Shown here piece by piece: positions 54,808 to 64,000 of a stretch of 64,000 nt of DNA. Below the pieces are notes generated by a model. The model did no database searches. It had not been told where the DNA came from and was given only the letters and a program-made list of their open reading frames with translations. Source of the DNA: Dyadobacter sp. Leaf189 (GTDB lineage Bacteria; Bacteroidota; Bacteroidia; Cytophagales; Spirosomataceae). The translations under genes were made by a program, and so were the position numbers. The stretch's first letter is position 1. The number at the start of each line of letters is the position of its first letter. The stretch covers positions 67,263 through 131,262 of the forward strand of contig NZ_LMPS01000001.1 of the NCBI RefSeq assembly GCF_001424405.1, in the 5' to 3' direction.

Positions 54808-56757
54808 ATGTCAACCGAGGTGCAGACTCAGCCATTATGGAAACCTGGACGGACATTGCTGGAACAATCCAATCTGAAAAAGTATATGGATTGGCTTTTT
54901 GTCAAAAAGGGACTTTATTTTCGATCTTATCACGACCTGTGGGAGTGGTCTGTAACCGATCTGGAAGATTTTTGGGAAAGTCTCTGGAATTACTTCAATA
55001 TTAAGTCACACGATCTTTATCTCGAAGTTTTGCAACGCCCGCAAAGTGGAATGATAGGTACCAAGTGGTTTACCCGCTCCAAGCTCAACTACGCAGAGCA
55101 TATTTTCAGGAATAAAACAAAAGATCGGCCCGCCATTCTGTTTAAATCTGAGCAAGAAGGACTTCGTGAAATATCGTGGGAGCAGCTGGAAGCGGAAGTA
55201 GCAGCGGTAGCTACCTGGCTCAAACAAATAGGAGTGCGGCCCGGCGATCGTGTAGCGGCTGTTCTACCCAACATACCTCAGGCAGTGGTGGCGTTTCTGG
55301 CAGCTAACTCCATTGGTGCAGTTTGGTCTTCGTGCTCGCCGGATTTTGGAAAAACGGCGTTGGTCGAGAGATTCCGGCAAATTGAACCCAAAGTCCTGTT
55401 TATCGCCGACGGTTGCCAGTACAACGGCAAAGTTCACGATCTGACCGCATTCGCGCAGGAGCTTTCCATTTCGCTTCGCTCTGTTAAGGATATCGTTTTA
55501 ATCAATAATACTGGTGCCGAAAGCAGGTACGAAAGATATACATCCTGGGAGGATATTCTCCATTTGCAGCATTTTGGCATTGACTTTGAGCCGGTTCCCT
55601 TCGATCATCCGATCTGGATTTTGTATTCGTCGGGAACAACTGCTGAGCCTAAGGCGATTACGCACGGGGTAGGCGGTTGTTTAATAGAGCATTTGAAGGC
55701 TTTGGTTTTACACCAGAATGTGAAACCGGGCGACCGTTACTTCTGGTACTCCACAACGGGCTGGATGATGTGGAATTATGCGTTGAGCTCACTGCTTTGC
55801 GGTGCTACGCTGGTGCTTTACGACGGGGCGCCTGCTTATCCTTCCTCACAGGTACTTTGGAGTCTGGCAGAAGAAGCCAGGATTACGCACTTTGGAAGTG
55901 GCGCTGCGTTTTTCATAAACTCCATGAAAAGCGGTGTCAGCATTACATCTGAGCGCCTTTCCGCATTAGAAACGATTGGGTCTACCGGGTCCCCCCTGCC
56001 CCCGGAAGTTTTTGAATGGGTTTATAAGCAGGTTAAAAAAGATGTGTGGCTGATCTCGCTAAGCGGAGGTACCGACGTTTGTTCCGCATTCGTAGGTGGC
56101 TGCCCCATCGTACCGGTATATGCTGGCGAGATACAATGCAGAATGCTCGGTGCACGCATTGAAGCTTTTGGCGAAGATGGTAAACCGGTAAAGAATGAGC
56201 TGGGAGAAATGGTAATTACCCAACCAATGCCTTCTATGCCCGTCTGTTTCTGGAATGACCCTTCCCAGGAAAAATATCACAGCAGCTACTTTGAAATGTA
56301 CCCGGCTGTTTGGCGGCACGGAGATTGGATCAAAATAACCGACCGGCACTCAGTAATCATCTACGGACGCTCTGATGCCACATTAAACAGAGGAGGAGTG
56401 CGTATCGGAACTGCGGAGATTTACCGGGCAGTTGAAAGCCTGCCCGAAGTGAAAGACAGCCTGGCTGTTTATCTTGAAAAATCCAATGGCGAGGGTACCA
56501 TTTCTCTTTTCGTTGTGCTGGGCAGAGAGCAGGACCTGACCGATGAATTGAAGGCCAAGATCAGGGAAACGATTCGCAGCCAGTACAGTCCGCGGCATAT
56601 TCCTGATACGATCGAGCAGGTTGCCGACATTCCTTACACGATCAACGGGAAGAAAATGGAGGCTCCCATGAAGCGCATACTTATGGGCCAGGATCCGGAG
56701 AAGTGCATTAACCTGGATACAATGCGTAATCCTGAATCACTGAAATCTTTTGTTTGA
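54808..56757 (+). CDS. Acetoacetate-CoA ligase
   Basis: ATP-dependent acyl-CoA synthetase of the acetoacetyl-CoA synthetase type, 649 residues. The N-terminal acs lid region (LWEWSVTDLEDFWESLWNYF) is typical of AACS/ACS. Core motifs: WILYSSGTTAEPKAITHG (~271-288, P-loop), YSTTGWMMWNYALSSL (~309-324), ETIGSTGSPLPPEVFEW (~388-404), and A8/A10 motifs HGDWIKITD (~504-512) and NGKKMEAPMKRIL (~613-625) with the catalytic Lys. It activates acetoacetate for use as a carbon source or for polyhydroxyalkanoate or lipid routes. The GTG frame at 54792 is a shadow. Confidence 0.87.
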   Translation: MSTEVQTQPLWKPGRTLLEQSNLKKYMDWLFVKKGLYFRSYHDLWEWSVTDLEDFWESLWNYFNIKSHDLYLEVLQRPQSGMIGTKWFTRSKLNYAEHIFRNKTKDRPAILFKSEQEGLREISWEQLEAEVAAVATWLKQIGVRPGDRVAAVLPNIPQAVVAFLAANSIGAVWSSCSPDFGKTALVERFRQIEPKVLFIADGCQYNGKVHDLTAFAQELSISLRSVKDIVLINNTGAESRYERYTSWEDILHLQHFGIDFEPVPFDHPIWILYSSGTTAEPKAITHGVGGCLIEHLKALVLHQNVKPGDRYFWYSTTGWMMWNYALSSLLCGATLVLYDGAPAYPSSQVLWSLAEEARITHFGSGAAFFINSMKSGVSITSERLSALETIGSTGSPLPPEVFEWVYKQVKKDVWLISLSGGTDVCSAFVGGCPIVPVYAGEIQCRMLGARIEAFGEDGKPVKNELGEMVITQPMPSMPVCFWNDPSQEKYHSSYFEMYPAVWRHGDWIKITDRHSVIIYGRSDATLNRGGVRIGTAEIYRAVESLPEVKDSLAVYLEKSNGEGTISLFVVLGREQDLTDELKAKIRETIRSQYSPRHIPDTIEQVADIPYTINGKKMEAPMKRILMGQDPEKCINLDTMRNPESLKSFV

Positions 56758-56921
56758 GGCCGAAATTCAATTTCTGTTCAGGATCTAAGCCTGCTCTATT
56801 TTCGTTTTCCTTCAAAACGTGCCCTCGGCTCTCTTGCAATAAGCAATCAAAATCGCTTACTTCACGTTAGATAGAAGTGTGCCGGACAGTCTTCTCAACA
56901 CCCTTTTCAAACTTGACCAGC

Positions 56922-58628
56922 ATGAATCCAGAAAAGTCTCAGACACCGATTAATAATCCAAAATCGGTTGTGCGTTTGCCAATCATCATTGGAATAACGC
57001 TGGCGGCGGGTGTGTTGCTGGGCAGCACGTTTTTTAGCGGCGGAAAGAAACTGTCAGAAGTTGCCAAGGGATATGCCAAGTTCCGGGAAGTATTGATGCT
57101 GGTTGAGAATAACTATGTTGACTCTGTGAATACCGAGGAGCTGGTTGATTTTTCAATTTCAAAAATGCTGGAAAAGCTCGATCCGCACACAGCCTACTTC
57201 AATGCAGAAGAAGCTACCGCAGCACGTTCGCAGCTGGAATCGGGCTTTGACGGGATAGGCGTTGAATTCAATATTTACAATGATACGGTTTACGTGGTAA
57301 CGCCCCTGAGCGGCGGACCTTCGGAGGCAGCGGGTATCCAGAGTGGTGACCGGATTATCTCGGTTAACAAAGAGAACCTTTCGGGGCCGGGTGTAACCAA
57401 TGCACAGGTCTATAAATTATTACGTGGTAAAAGGGGCACGAAGGTAAATCTCGCCATTGAGCGCGTGGGATTGAATGAGAAGATGAACTTCTCGGTAGTC
57501 CGCGACCGCATTCCAACATTCTCCGTTGATGCATCTTATATGGTTGATCAGGAGATCGGCTATATCAAGGTCAGCCGTTTTTCCGAATCAACATTTGAAG
57601 AGTTTAAATCTGCACTGAAGACATTGAAGGGGCAAGGATTGAAGAACCTGATCCTCGACCTGCGCGGCAATCCCGGAGGTTATATGGAGCGTGCTACAAG
57701 CATGGCCGATGAATTTATCGCGGGAAATAAGCTCCTGGTGTACACCGAAGGAAAGGACAGCCGCTTCGACCGAAAAACACGTTCGCACGTCGACGGACTT
57801 TTTGAACAGGGTCCATTGATCGTTCTGGTAGACGAAGGAAGTGCCTCCGCTTCTGAAATTCTCGCCGGCGCATTGCAGGATCATGACCGCGCATTGGTTG
57901 TGGGACGGAGATCTTACGGAAAAGGCCTGGTTCAAATGCCAATCAAGCTTTCTGACGGATCTGAACTGCGCCTGACAATCTCGCGCTATTATACCCCGAG
58001 CGGAAGAAGCATTCAAAAACCTTACGAACTGGGCAAGGGAGAAGATTACAGCCAGGATCTTTCACATCGTTACGAAAGCGGCGAGCTGTTCAATGTGGAT
58101 AGTATCAAATTCGATAAAAGTAAAGTTTATAAAACTGACGGCGGGCGCATTGTTTACGGCGGCGGCGGCATTACACCGGATATTTTTGTTCCAAAAGATA
58201 CCTTGCAGAACAGCAAGTATCTGTTTGAGCTTTACTCAAAAAATATCATCAGAGAATACGCATTGCGTTATGCCAATTCAAATCAGAAGAAATTGGAAAA
58301 ACAGACTTTTGACGAGTTTGTGAAATCCTTTGAAGTGTCTGATGCTATGCTGGCCGATATGGTAAAAGACGCAACGAAATCAGGCATCAAGCCAAATCCC
58401 GCTGAGCTGGATCTTTCAAAAACACTGATTACCTCTCAAACGAAGGCAATCATCGGTCGCTATGTTTGGGGCAGAAAGCAGAAGAGCGGACTTAATAATG
58501 AGGTTTTCCAGGTACTTAATCCTACCGATAATGTTTTTCAACAGGCAGTCCAAATGTTTAACCAGGCAGCCCAGCTTGAAAAAGGTCAATTTAGCAGTCT
58601 GAATATCCCGCGTAAGAAAAAGGAGTAG
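56922..58628 (+). CDS. C-terminal processing peptidase, S41 family (CtpA-like)
   Basis: Exported S41 protease with Ser-Lys dyad, 568 residues from ATG 56922; a longer frame to GTG 56877 adds an unlikely leader. N-terminal hydrophobic segment (LPIIIGITLAAGVLLGSTFF, ~18-37), a PDZ domain ~90-170 (GIGVEFNIYNDTVYVVTPLSGGPSEAAGIQSGDRI), then the catalytic region LRGNPGGYMERA (~245), DEGSASASEILAGALQDHDRALVVGRRSYGKGLVQ (~302-336; Ser and Lys at the usual places). It trims periplasmic or membrane proteins. 28 bp before the SDR gene. Confidence 0.9.
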   Translation: MNPEKSQTPINNPKSVVRLPIIIGITLAAGVLLGSTFFSGGKKLSEVAKGYAKFREVLMLVENNYVDSVNTEELVDFSISKMLEKLDPHTAYFNAEEATAARSQLESGFDGIGVEFNIYNDTVYVVTPLSGGPSEAAGIQSGDRIISVNKENLSGPGVTNAQVYKLLRGKRGTKVNLAIERVGLNEKMNFSVVRDRIPTFSVDASYMVDQEIGYIKVSRFSESTFEEFKSALKTLKGQGLKNLILDLRGNPGGYMERATSMADEFIAGNKLLVYTEGKDSRFDRKTRSHVDGLFEQGPLIVLVDEGSASASEILAGALQDHDRALVVGRRSYGKGLVQMPIKLSDGSELRLTISRYYTPSGRSIQKPYELGKGEDYSQDLSHRYESGELFNVDSIKFDKSKVYKTDGGRIVYGGGGITPDIFVPKDTLQNSKYLFELYSKNIIREYALRYANSNQKKLEKQTFDEFVKSFEVSDAMLADMVKDATKSGIKPNPAELDLSKTLITSQTKAIIGRYVWGRKQKSGLNNEVFQVLNPTDNVFQQAVQMFNQAAQLEKGQFSSLNIPRKKKE

Positions 58629-58656
58629 TCAGACCAGTAACACAATCAAAATTCTA

Positions 58657-59409
58657 ATGTCCCGTATTGCATTAATTACCGGAGCTACCTCCGGGATAGG
58701 AAAAGCAACAGCCGAACTCTTCGCTGATGCAGGAATTGATCTTATTCTGTGTGGTCGCCGCCAGGAAAGGCTCGATGAGCTCGCTGACAAATTATCTTCC
58801 AAAGTACAGGTGACCACCCTTCTTTTTGACGTTCGCGACAAAGGTGCTGTGCTTGCAATGATCAACTCGCTTTCCGATGATTGGAAAAATATTGATATCC
58901 TGATCAACAATGCAGGCAATGCGCACGGGCTCGGCTCCCTGGATGAAGGCGATACGAATGACTGGGACTCTATGATAGATGGAAATGTAAAAGGCTTGCT
59001 ATACGTTTCGAAAGCGGTTATTCCATTGCTTTTGGAAAAAGGGAAGGGGCATATCGTCAATATCAGTTCCATTGCAGGCAAGCAGACTTACCCTAATGGA
59101 GCAGTATACTGCGCTTCGAAAGCGGCTGTGGAAGTACTAAGCGAGGGAATGCGCCTGGAATTGACACAACACGGAATCAAGGTAACAAATGTGGCGCCCG
59201 GAGCTGTGGAGACAGAATTTTCATTGGTTCGCTTCAAAGGCGATGAGGAGCGTGCAGGGAAAGTGTACCAGGGTTTTGATCCATTGCAGGCCGGAGATAT
59301 TGCTGACGCAATCTTGTACGCTGTAAATGCACCGGATCGCGTGACCATTGCGGATATCACGATTCTGGCCGGTGCACAATCTACTGCAACTACCATTCAC
59401 AGGAAGTAG
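58657..59409 (+). CDS. Short-chain dehydrogenase/reductase (YdfG-like)
   Basis: A 250-residue classical SDR. TGATSGIGKATAEL (~7-20) is the cofactor loop, with CGRRQERLDE favouring NADP; NNAGNAHGLGS (~86-96); catalytic Ser in NISSIAGK and Tyr/Lys in YCASKAAVE (~150-158). The pattern with ETEFSLVRFKGD and an IADITILAGAQ tail is of the YdfG serine/3-hydroxy acid dehydrogenase type. Substrate is a guess from family. Follows ctpA by 28 bp and is convergent with the M23 gene (8 bp). Confidence 0.85.
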   Translation: MSRIALITGATSGIGKATAELFADAGIDLILCGRRQERLDELADKLSSKVQVTTLLFDVRDKGAVLAMINSLSDDWKNIDILINNAGNAHGLGSLDEGDTNDWDSMIDGNVKGLLYVSKAVIPLLLEKGKGHIVNISSIAGKQTYPNGAVYCASKAAVEVLSEGMRLELTQHGIKVTNVAPGAVETEFSLVRFKGDEERAGKVYQGFDPLQAGDIADAILYAVNAPDRVTIADITILAGAQSTATTIHRK

Positions 59410-59417
59410 CAACCAAC

Positions 59418-60098
59418 TCAGCTATTTTTCGCTATTCTTAAAATGAGATTGGGATCGGGACATATTGAAAAATAATAGTCCTGATCAAAAAAGCTACTTA
59501 CCCCTGGGAAATCGCCCTCATAATCACCAATATCGCTGATCACCTGGAAATGCAGGTGCGGTGGCCAGTCACCATTTTCCGGATAGTCGCCAATGGAGGC
59601 GAAGCGTTCCCCTTTCGCAATGCGTTTTCCGACAGCAAGTCCGTCGAGCGACGAAAGCGACAAATGCCCGTACAATGTATAAAATGGTACTCCGGATAAT
59701 TCGTGGGCCAAAATGATCGTGGGGCCATAATCTCCGTAGTGGTTGTTGAATGCGTAGCTGTGAACTGTTCCGTCAAGAGGCGCAAACAGCGGCTCGCCCG
59801 CTTCAATCCAGATATCAGTACCCAAGTGAATGCTCCTCGCGCCCGGTTCATCGCCTCCGAAATGCATTCGCTGGCGGTATATCACCCGGTTTTCTCCATA
59901 CCCGCCAATTCCATTGTATCTGCTTCGCGACAGAAGCTCTTCAAAAACATACTTTGAAAACTCACTCGTTTTTGAAAGATCGCGGGTAAGTAATACCTCG
60001 TTGCTGGCTGAGAAATCCAGTCTTCTGTAAGGTTTTACGTTGTCAATAACTTTGGCAAATGCAGGATAGTTGCCTAGTATTTGTTTCAAATCCGACAT
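59418..60098 (-). CDS. M23-family metallopeptidase domain protein
   Basis: A 226-residue protein with a LytM/M23 fold: the zinc motif HLGTDIWIEAGEPLFAP (~91-107; HxxxD) and PHLHFQVI (~178-185; HxH). Such enzymes cut peptidoglycan cross-bridges. No signal peptide or membrane segment is visible (MSDLKQILGNYPAFA), which is unusual for a wall hydrolase and suggests another substrate or export by another means. Convergent with SDR. Confidence 0.75.
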   Translation of the reverse strand: MSDLKQILGNYPAFAKVIDNVKPYRRLDFSASNEVLLTRDLSKTSEFSKYVFEELLSRSRYNGIGGYGENRVIYRQRMHFGGDEPGARSIHLGTDIWIEAGEPLFAPLDGTVHSYAFNNHYGDYGPTIILAHELSGVPFYTLYGHLSLSSLDGLAVGKRIAKGERFASIGDYPENGDWPPHLHFQVISDIGDYEGDFPGVSSFFDQDYYFSICPDPNLILRIAKNS

Positions 60099-60111
60099 AA
60101 TTGAGGTTTAA

Positions 60112-60143
60112 AGCAAAAGAGCCAGGCACGAATGCCCGGCTCT
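60112..60143 (-). terminator. Terminator after the zinc metalloprotease gene
   Basis: On the minus strand AGAGCCGGGC pairs with GCCTGGCTCT (one A-C mismatch), 6-base loop, followed by a TTTTGCTTT tract. It separates the metalloprotease from the M23 gene. Confidence 0.7.
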
Positions 60144-60156
60144 CTGAATTCAAGAC

Positions 60157-62733
60157 TTATTTAGGATCGAGACTTTGTTTGATCCTCTGCAGAATATCCT
60201 GCAAGTGATACTTTGTGATTTTGTCCGCACTTTTTGGAATAGCAGCTGTAATCGTCGTTTTCAGATTTTCCAGGTGCGCCCGGGCCACAGAAGGCAGATC
60301 CGTTTTTTCCAGCTCCACAACGCGGGTTGAAAAACCATAGGTAATCCCCACCGGAATTGACTGTACATTGGCTTTGCCAGGTTTCAGCAAATCGATCAGC
60401 TTTTCGGTATAAACCTTTTGCAGGTTGCGACGATACAAATCGATGTTCTTGCCCGTTTTGGTTTCCGACCAGATACCGCCTTCCAGATCAGTGAACAGCT
60501 CATCGAGCGTGTAATTTTTGGCAGTCATACCTGTTTCCATTAACCTCACAGCCCTGTCGCCTGCAAAAAGCGCCGTGATCGCATATTCGTGCAATGCTTT
60601 AATCGCCTCTACACCTGTCTCGGGCTTGATCTTATTGATGATATTCTGATCTAAAAGCCAGGTAGGCGTTTTGAAAAGCTGCGCATTCAGGAATTCAACT
60701 GCCTCTTTCTGGGTGCTTTTCGCGACCGGTGTAAATGTCGGCCCTTCCATGTCGTAGGTAGTTGGTGTATCGTAAATACCGCCTATATTTTTGATCACGT
60801 GGCCGAGGTACCGGCGATATTGCGCAGTTACATTGCTGTAAATCTCATCAAGTTCCTTATAGCTTTCTCCATCTTCACGGCTCCATTCGATCAGGTTCGG
60901 GAGAATCCTTTTCAGGTTTTTTATACCATATTCGGAAGCTTTCATCGCATTGTCGCCCAAATCTTCCGTTTGGTACCTCGGATCGTACGGGCTGATTTCT
61001 GTTCCAAAGTGCAGCCTGGTATCCTTGTAAGCCTCTTTTGTCATTTCATTTAGCTTCGCCTTCTGCGCTTTTGGATCGCGGATGTCGGCGAAGTTGCTGT
61101 AACCCCATTGAATCGCCCACTTGTCATAATCTCCAATCCTTGGGAAAAGATCGGTAATACCATCTTCGGGCTGTGCCACATAATTAAACCGCGCATAATC
61201 CATAATGGAGGCTGTGTGGCCGTGCTCTTTGATCCACTCTTTGTCACGCAGCTTTTCTACCGGCGTAGCCGAGCTGGCGCCCATATTATGCCGCAGTCCC
61301 AATGTATGTCCGATTTCGTGGGAGGATACAAAGCGCACGAGCTCGCCCATTAATTCGTCGTCAAACTTCTTTGTACGTGCTTTTGGATCTACCGCAGCCG
61401 CCTGAATAAGATACCAGTTACGCAGCAGGCGCATTACATTGTGGTACCAGCCAATGTGGCTTTCCAGGATTTCGCCACTTCGCGGATCGTGTACATTCGG
61501 ACCGTATGCATTCTGGATATCTGCTGCGAAATAGCGGATTACCGAGTACCGGGCGTCTTCCAGGCTCATGGTTGTGTCGCCTTCCGGCCAGTATTCGCCA
61601 CGGATCGCATTTTTCCAGCCTGCTTTTTCAAAGGCAACCTGCCAGTCATCAACGCCGGCTTTCAGGTACTTGCGCCATTTTTCTGGCGTTGCAGGGTCGA
61701 TGTAATAGATTATAGGCTTTTTCGGTTCAATCAGCTCGCCATTCTTCTGTTTCGCTGCGTCTTCCGCATTCTTGGGTTCAAGCCTCCATCTTACTGCAAA
61801 TACTTCCGTATCTGATCGCTGCGATTCTTCACCGAATACCGCATACTGATTGGCAAAATACCCAACTCTGCTATCGAAAATGCGTTTTTGCATGGGTCTT
61901 TCGGGCAGCAGGATCATGGAAGTATTCATCTCAAATGTGACAACCCCGGCGTCGAGCCCCGATGGTAAGTACTGGCCGATCTGCGGTACGGGCGTAGGTG
62001 TGAGCATTTGTGGCGATACGGTAAAGGTTTTTACAGTCCGTATTTCCGTGTTGATCGGGAAACTTCTCATTTTTTCAATGTAAGAAGCCTCCTTTTTGAA
62101 ACCTGTCAGTTTCAGCAATTGCTTGTTGACCGAGTTAAGTGAGAAAACCTGGTTATCAGAATTGAAAAACTCGGTAACGTCGATCACCGAAGCTTTTGTG
62201 CCCGGATCTTTTTTAACTGCTTTAATGTCGAAAACACCAATGATAGGATCAGAGTTGGAGTTTTTAACAGCCTGGAAAATAGGTTTGGTACTGTCGGGAC
62301 TGGTTAAAACGACTGTCACGGATCTGAGCAGTACGTTATTGTCTACCCCTTTTTCCCAGCGGATCATCTGACGGTTTACTTCCTCCCCACCAAAAATCCC
62401 GCCTCCTGCGGCCGTCTTCGAATATCGGGTAACTGCCATGATATCCCGGTTCAATAACGAATCCGGTATTTCAAAATACCATTTGTCGTCCATTTTGTGC
62501 ACCGAGATCATTCCTTTCTGGCTCACTGCACTGGTATCGATCAGGTCTTTGAAAGCCTTCGGACTTTTTTTCTTGTCCTCTTTCAGCTTGTCTTTAACCG
62601 CCGTCGCCATTGCGTCGACTGCCTTTTCGATTTTTACATCTTCTTCCTTCTTTTTCTTCTTTTTTTGGGCTTGGGCATCATTAAGATACACGAGAGCTAG
62701 TCCCGTAAGAATAAGGCACCGAAATAATCTCAT
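60157..62733 (-). CDS. Zinc-dependent metalloprotease (DUF5117/DUF5118 type)
   Basis: An exported 858-residue protease. A signal peptide (LILTGLALVYLNDAQA, ~7-22) precedes an Lys-rich stretch and a DUF5118-like segment (~20-90), then a DUF5117-like domain. The active site HEIGHTLGLRH (~473-483, HExxHxxGxxH) is a complete metzincin zinc site, followed by MDYARFNYVAQP (~514) as Met-turn. Common in Bacteroidota; substrates unknown. A terminator lies downstream. Confidence 0.87.
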   Translation of the reverse strand: MRLFRCLILTGLALVYLNDAQAQKKKKKKEEDVKIEKAVDAMATAVKDKLKEDKKKSPKAFKDLIDTSAVSQKGMISVHKMDDKWYFEIPDSLLNRDIMAVTRYSKTAAGGGIFGGEEVNRQMIRWEKGVDNNVLLRSVTVVLTSPDSTKPIFQAVKNSNSDPIIGVFDIKAVKKDPGTKASVIDVTEFFNSDNQVFSLNSVNKQLLKLTGFKKEASYIEKMRSFPINTEIRTVKTFTVSPQMLTPTPVPQIGQYLPSGLDAGVVTFEMNTSMILLPERPMQKRIFDSRVGYFANQYAVFGEESQRSDTEVFAVRWRLEPKNAEDAAKQKNGELIEPKKPIIYYIDPATPEKWRKYLKAGVDDWQVAFEKAGWKNAIRGEYWPEGDTTMSLEDARYSVIRYFAADIQNAYGPNVHDPRSGEILESHIGWYHNVMRLLRNWYLIQAAAVDPKARTKKFDDELMGELVRFVSSHEIGHTLGLRHNMGASSATPVEKLRDKEWIKEHGHTASIMDYARFNYVAQPEDGITDLFPRIGDYDKWAIQWGYSNFADIRDPKAQKAKLNEMTKEAYKDTRLHFGTEISPYDPRYQTEDLGDNAMKASEYGIKNLKRILPNLIEWSREDGESYKELDEIYSNVTAQYRRYLGHVIKNIGGIYDTPTTYDMEGPTFTPVAKSTQKEAVEFLNAQLFKTPTWLLDQNIINKIKPETGVEAIKALHEYAITALFAGDRAVRLMETGMTAKNYTLDELFTDLEGGIWSETKTGKNIDLYRRNLQKVYTEKLIDLLKPGKANVQSIPVGITYGFSTRVVELEKTDLPSVARAHLENLKTTITAAIPKSADKITKYHLQDILQRIKQSLDPK

Positions 62734-62809
62734 GGAATTGTTTAAGAGTTTTGTTTTAAATGATAGAAGCCAGGGAGTAAATCAAAATCTAATTTACGAT
62801 TAGAAGCAA

Positions 62810-63745
62810 TTAGTTTGACAATAATTCGGCAAGAACACCTTCTTTTAATGCGTAACTGGAAATCTGAATTTTGTGAATGCCGTAACTTTTTAAAACATAG
62901 TCAATCAGGCACACTGCGACTACGATCATATCCACCCGCAGCTCGATCATTCCTGAAATTTGCATCCGCTGGTCGTGGTTTCCGGAAACGATAAGGTGAT
63001 AGGCGCGGTAGAATTCTTCTAATGGAAGATGAAAGTCAGTCTGGTGTTTTGGAGGACCTTCGCCAAGGCGGTATTGAAAATCCATGTCAACAAGCGTGTC
63101 GAACGTGCCTGAGGAGCCGATCAGCTTCTGCGGGGCGTATTGATGAATCGCATTAGCCAGTGGAATGAGGTTTTCGTCAAAATAGTTATAGAGGTTCTTC
63201 TTGTCGGCGACAGATAGCGGATCGTTTCTCATAAACTTGTCCATCAAACGTTGTCCGCCGATCTCAAAGCTTTGTTTCCAGAATATTTGCGCGTGGTTTC
63301 CGATAATGAACTCCACACTTCCGCCCCCAATATCCATGATCAGCGAAGGCTCGTTTCCAATATCGGTACCAAAACGGACACCACGATAAATGTACTCCGC
63401 TTCCTTGTTCCCGTCTATAACTGTAATGGAAATGCCCGTTTTGTGGAATACCTCAGTGCAAAACTCGCCCTGGTTTTCTGCATTCCGGATTGCACTGGTA
63501 CCGAAAGCAAACGTGTGTTCAGCATGGACTCCGTGCAAGTCCAGTGTTTCCCGGAAGTAGGAAAGTACGGCACTCGCGCGGCCGAAAGCCTCCGGTGTGA
63601 TCGTTTTCCGGTTGATCCCGCCCATTCCAATCCTGGCCGGACGGCTGTCATGAAAGATTTTGGAAAACTGATCCCCATTTTTTTCGATGATCAGCAGGTG
63701 AAATGTATTTGTTCCTAAATCGATAATTCCCAGTCGAGAGCTCAT
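62810..63745 (-). CDS. Ppx/GppA-family phosphatase
   Basis: Actin-fold (ASKHA) phosphatase acting on polyphosphate or pppGpp. At 311 residues it holds only the two-lobe catalytic core: LGIIDLGTNTFHLLI (~5-19), FGTSAIRNAENQ (~81-92), SLIMDIGGGSVEFIIGN (~133-149) and GSSGTFDTL (~210). The C-terminal HD domain of Ppx is absent, so it is the short form seen in many Bacteroidota. Substrate choice between polyP and pppGpp is not decidable. Divergent from rpsU, 157-bp gap. Confidence 0.87.
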   Translation of the reverse strand: MSSRLGIIDLGTNTFHLLIIEKNGDQFSKIFHDSRPARIGMGGINRKTITPEAFGRASAVLSYFRETLDLHGVHAEHTFAFGTSAIRNAENQGEFCTEVFHKTGISITVIDGNKEAEYIYRGVRFGTDIGNEPSLIMDIGGGSVEFIIGNHAQIFWKQSFEIGGQRLMDKFMRNDPLSVADKKNLYNYFDENLIPLANAIHQYAPQKLIGSSGTFDTLVDMDFQYRLGEGPPKHQTDFHLPLEEFYRAYHLIVSGNHDQRMQISGMIELRVDMIVVAVCLIDYVLKSYGIHKIQISSYALKEGVLAELLSN

Positions 63746-63902
63746 ATTGGGCTGTCTAATTGTTCCATTGCTTTCCTTCTATCGCGGTACTTGCAAAAAT
63801 AACCTAATTTTAATGACTTATTTCTTGATTTTCTGTTTGATATAACTTTTCTTTGCAGTCCAATTTCAGAAAACCATTCAAAATAACATTACATTAATAA
63901 GC

Positions 63903-64000
63903 ATGCTGATTATTAACATAAAAGACAACGAATCGATTGACCGCGCTCTTAAGCGTTACAAGAAGAAATTTGAAAGAACCGGTACAATGCGTCAGCTTCG
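63903..64000 (+). CDS. rpsU: 30S ribosomal protein S21 (3' end outside the window)
   Basis: Only the first 32 codons are visible: MLIINIKDNESIDRALKRY then basic KKKFERTGTMRQL, a standard bS21 opening of helix-forming basic residues. It binds 16S rRNA near the platform. The start is ATG 63903. The upstream ~60 bp is AT-rich with TAACTTTT (63843-63850), one mismatch from TAnnTTTG, but no good -33 element. Confidence 0.9.
   Translation, partial: MLIINIKDNESIDRALKRYKKKFERTGTMRQL

Noticed and set aside
1..64000. CRISPR arrays, insertion sequences, integrases, tRNA genes and phage genes
   Set aside because: None seen on reading: no regularly spaced repeats, no transposase or integrase motifs, no tRNA-like cloverleaf noticed.

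Overview
The window looks like ordinary chromosome of a Bacteroidota bacterium. It is most like the Cytophagales (Spirosomataceae, Dyadobacter-type), although no rRNA or other marker is present to prove the genus. The signs are: a TonB-dependent receptor with an N-terminal carboxypeptidase-regulatory-like domain, a gliding/capsule (Wzi/RemB-like) outer-membrane protein, stand-alone MnmD, a DUF5117-type zinc metalloprotease, a DUF5618 protein, many leaders without a clear Shine-Dalgarno, and at least one exact Bacteroidetes-type promoter (TTTG, 18 bp, TAnnTTTG) before the DegP-type protease. About 54 protein genes are supported. I see no rRNA, tRNA, CRISPR array, insertion sequence or prophage. 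Both ends cut genes: a PDZ tail of a probable aspartyl protease on the left, rpsU on the right.

Layout. 1-5915 (+): PDZ-protease tail, mnmD, gmhA, a Nudix hydrolase, a large SNF2 helicase with two SWIM fingers. 5921-13381 (-): a small anchored orphan protein, then a unit read wzi/remB-like, nadC, HhH outer-membrane protein, recQ. 13483-19130: upp, a large TonB receptor, manC, a RelE/ParE-type toxin-antitoxin pair. 19127-28372: recF, pdhA, tatC, then a minus-strand run (alpha/beta hydrolase, CBS protein, nadK, dipeptide epimerase, PLP enzyme) and a secreted esterase. 28383-37379 (-): glpK, an exonuclease, nuoK-L-M-N, and a WbpM/CapD-type sugar-nucleotide dehydratase. 37502-43337: pbpC (+), then cysS, DUF192 and M28 genes and a DUF5618 gene (-). 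43533-47921: a PfkB kinase and a glycerophosphodiesterase (+), then kdsA, PAP2 phosphatase, GyrI-like and tag (-). 48150-52843 (+): acpP, fabF, rnc, hsp20, degP-like. 52902-64000: an rluB-type pseudouridine synthase with a long charged tail (-), aacS, ctpA, SDR (+), M23 peptidase, zinc metalloprotease, Ppx/GppA (-), rpsU (+).

Functional themes. Envelope building is spread through the window: gmhA and kdsA (LPS core sugars), manC and the dehydratase (nucleotide sugars), the Wzi-like protein, pbpC, M23, PAP2 phosphatase and the dipeptide epimerase. Other themes are energy metabolism (membrane arm of complex I, PDH E1 alpha, glycerol kinase), NAD supply (nadC, nadK), DNA repair (recQ, recF, tag, SNF2) and protein quality control (hsp20, DegP, CtpA).

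I did not find a convincing new multi-gene system. The points most worth following are the nuoKLMN block without nuoA-J beside it, the A10 tract at the boundary between tail and catalytic domain in the pseudouridine synthase, a roughly 100-residue Ala/Gln-rich insertion in the TonB receptor, a 55-bp overlap in the toxin-antitoxin pair, an inverted repeat touching the dehydratase start codon, and a terminator-like hairpin just before the glycerophosphodiesterase start.
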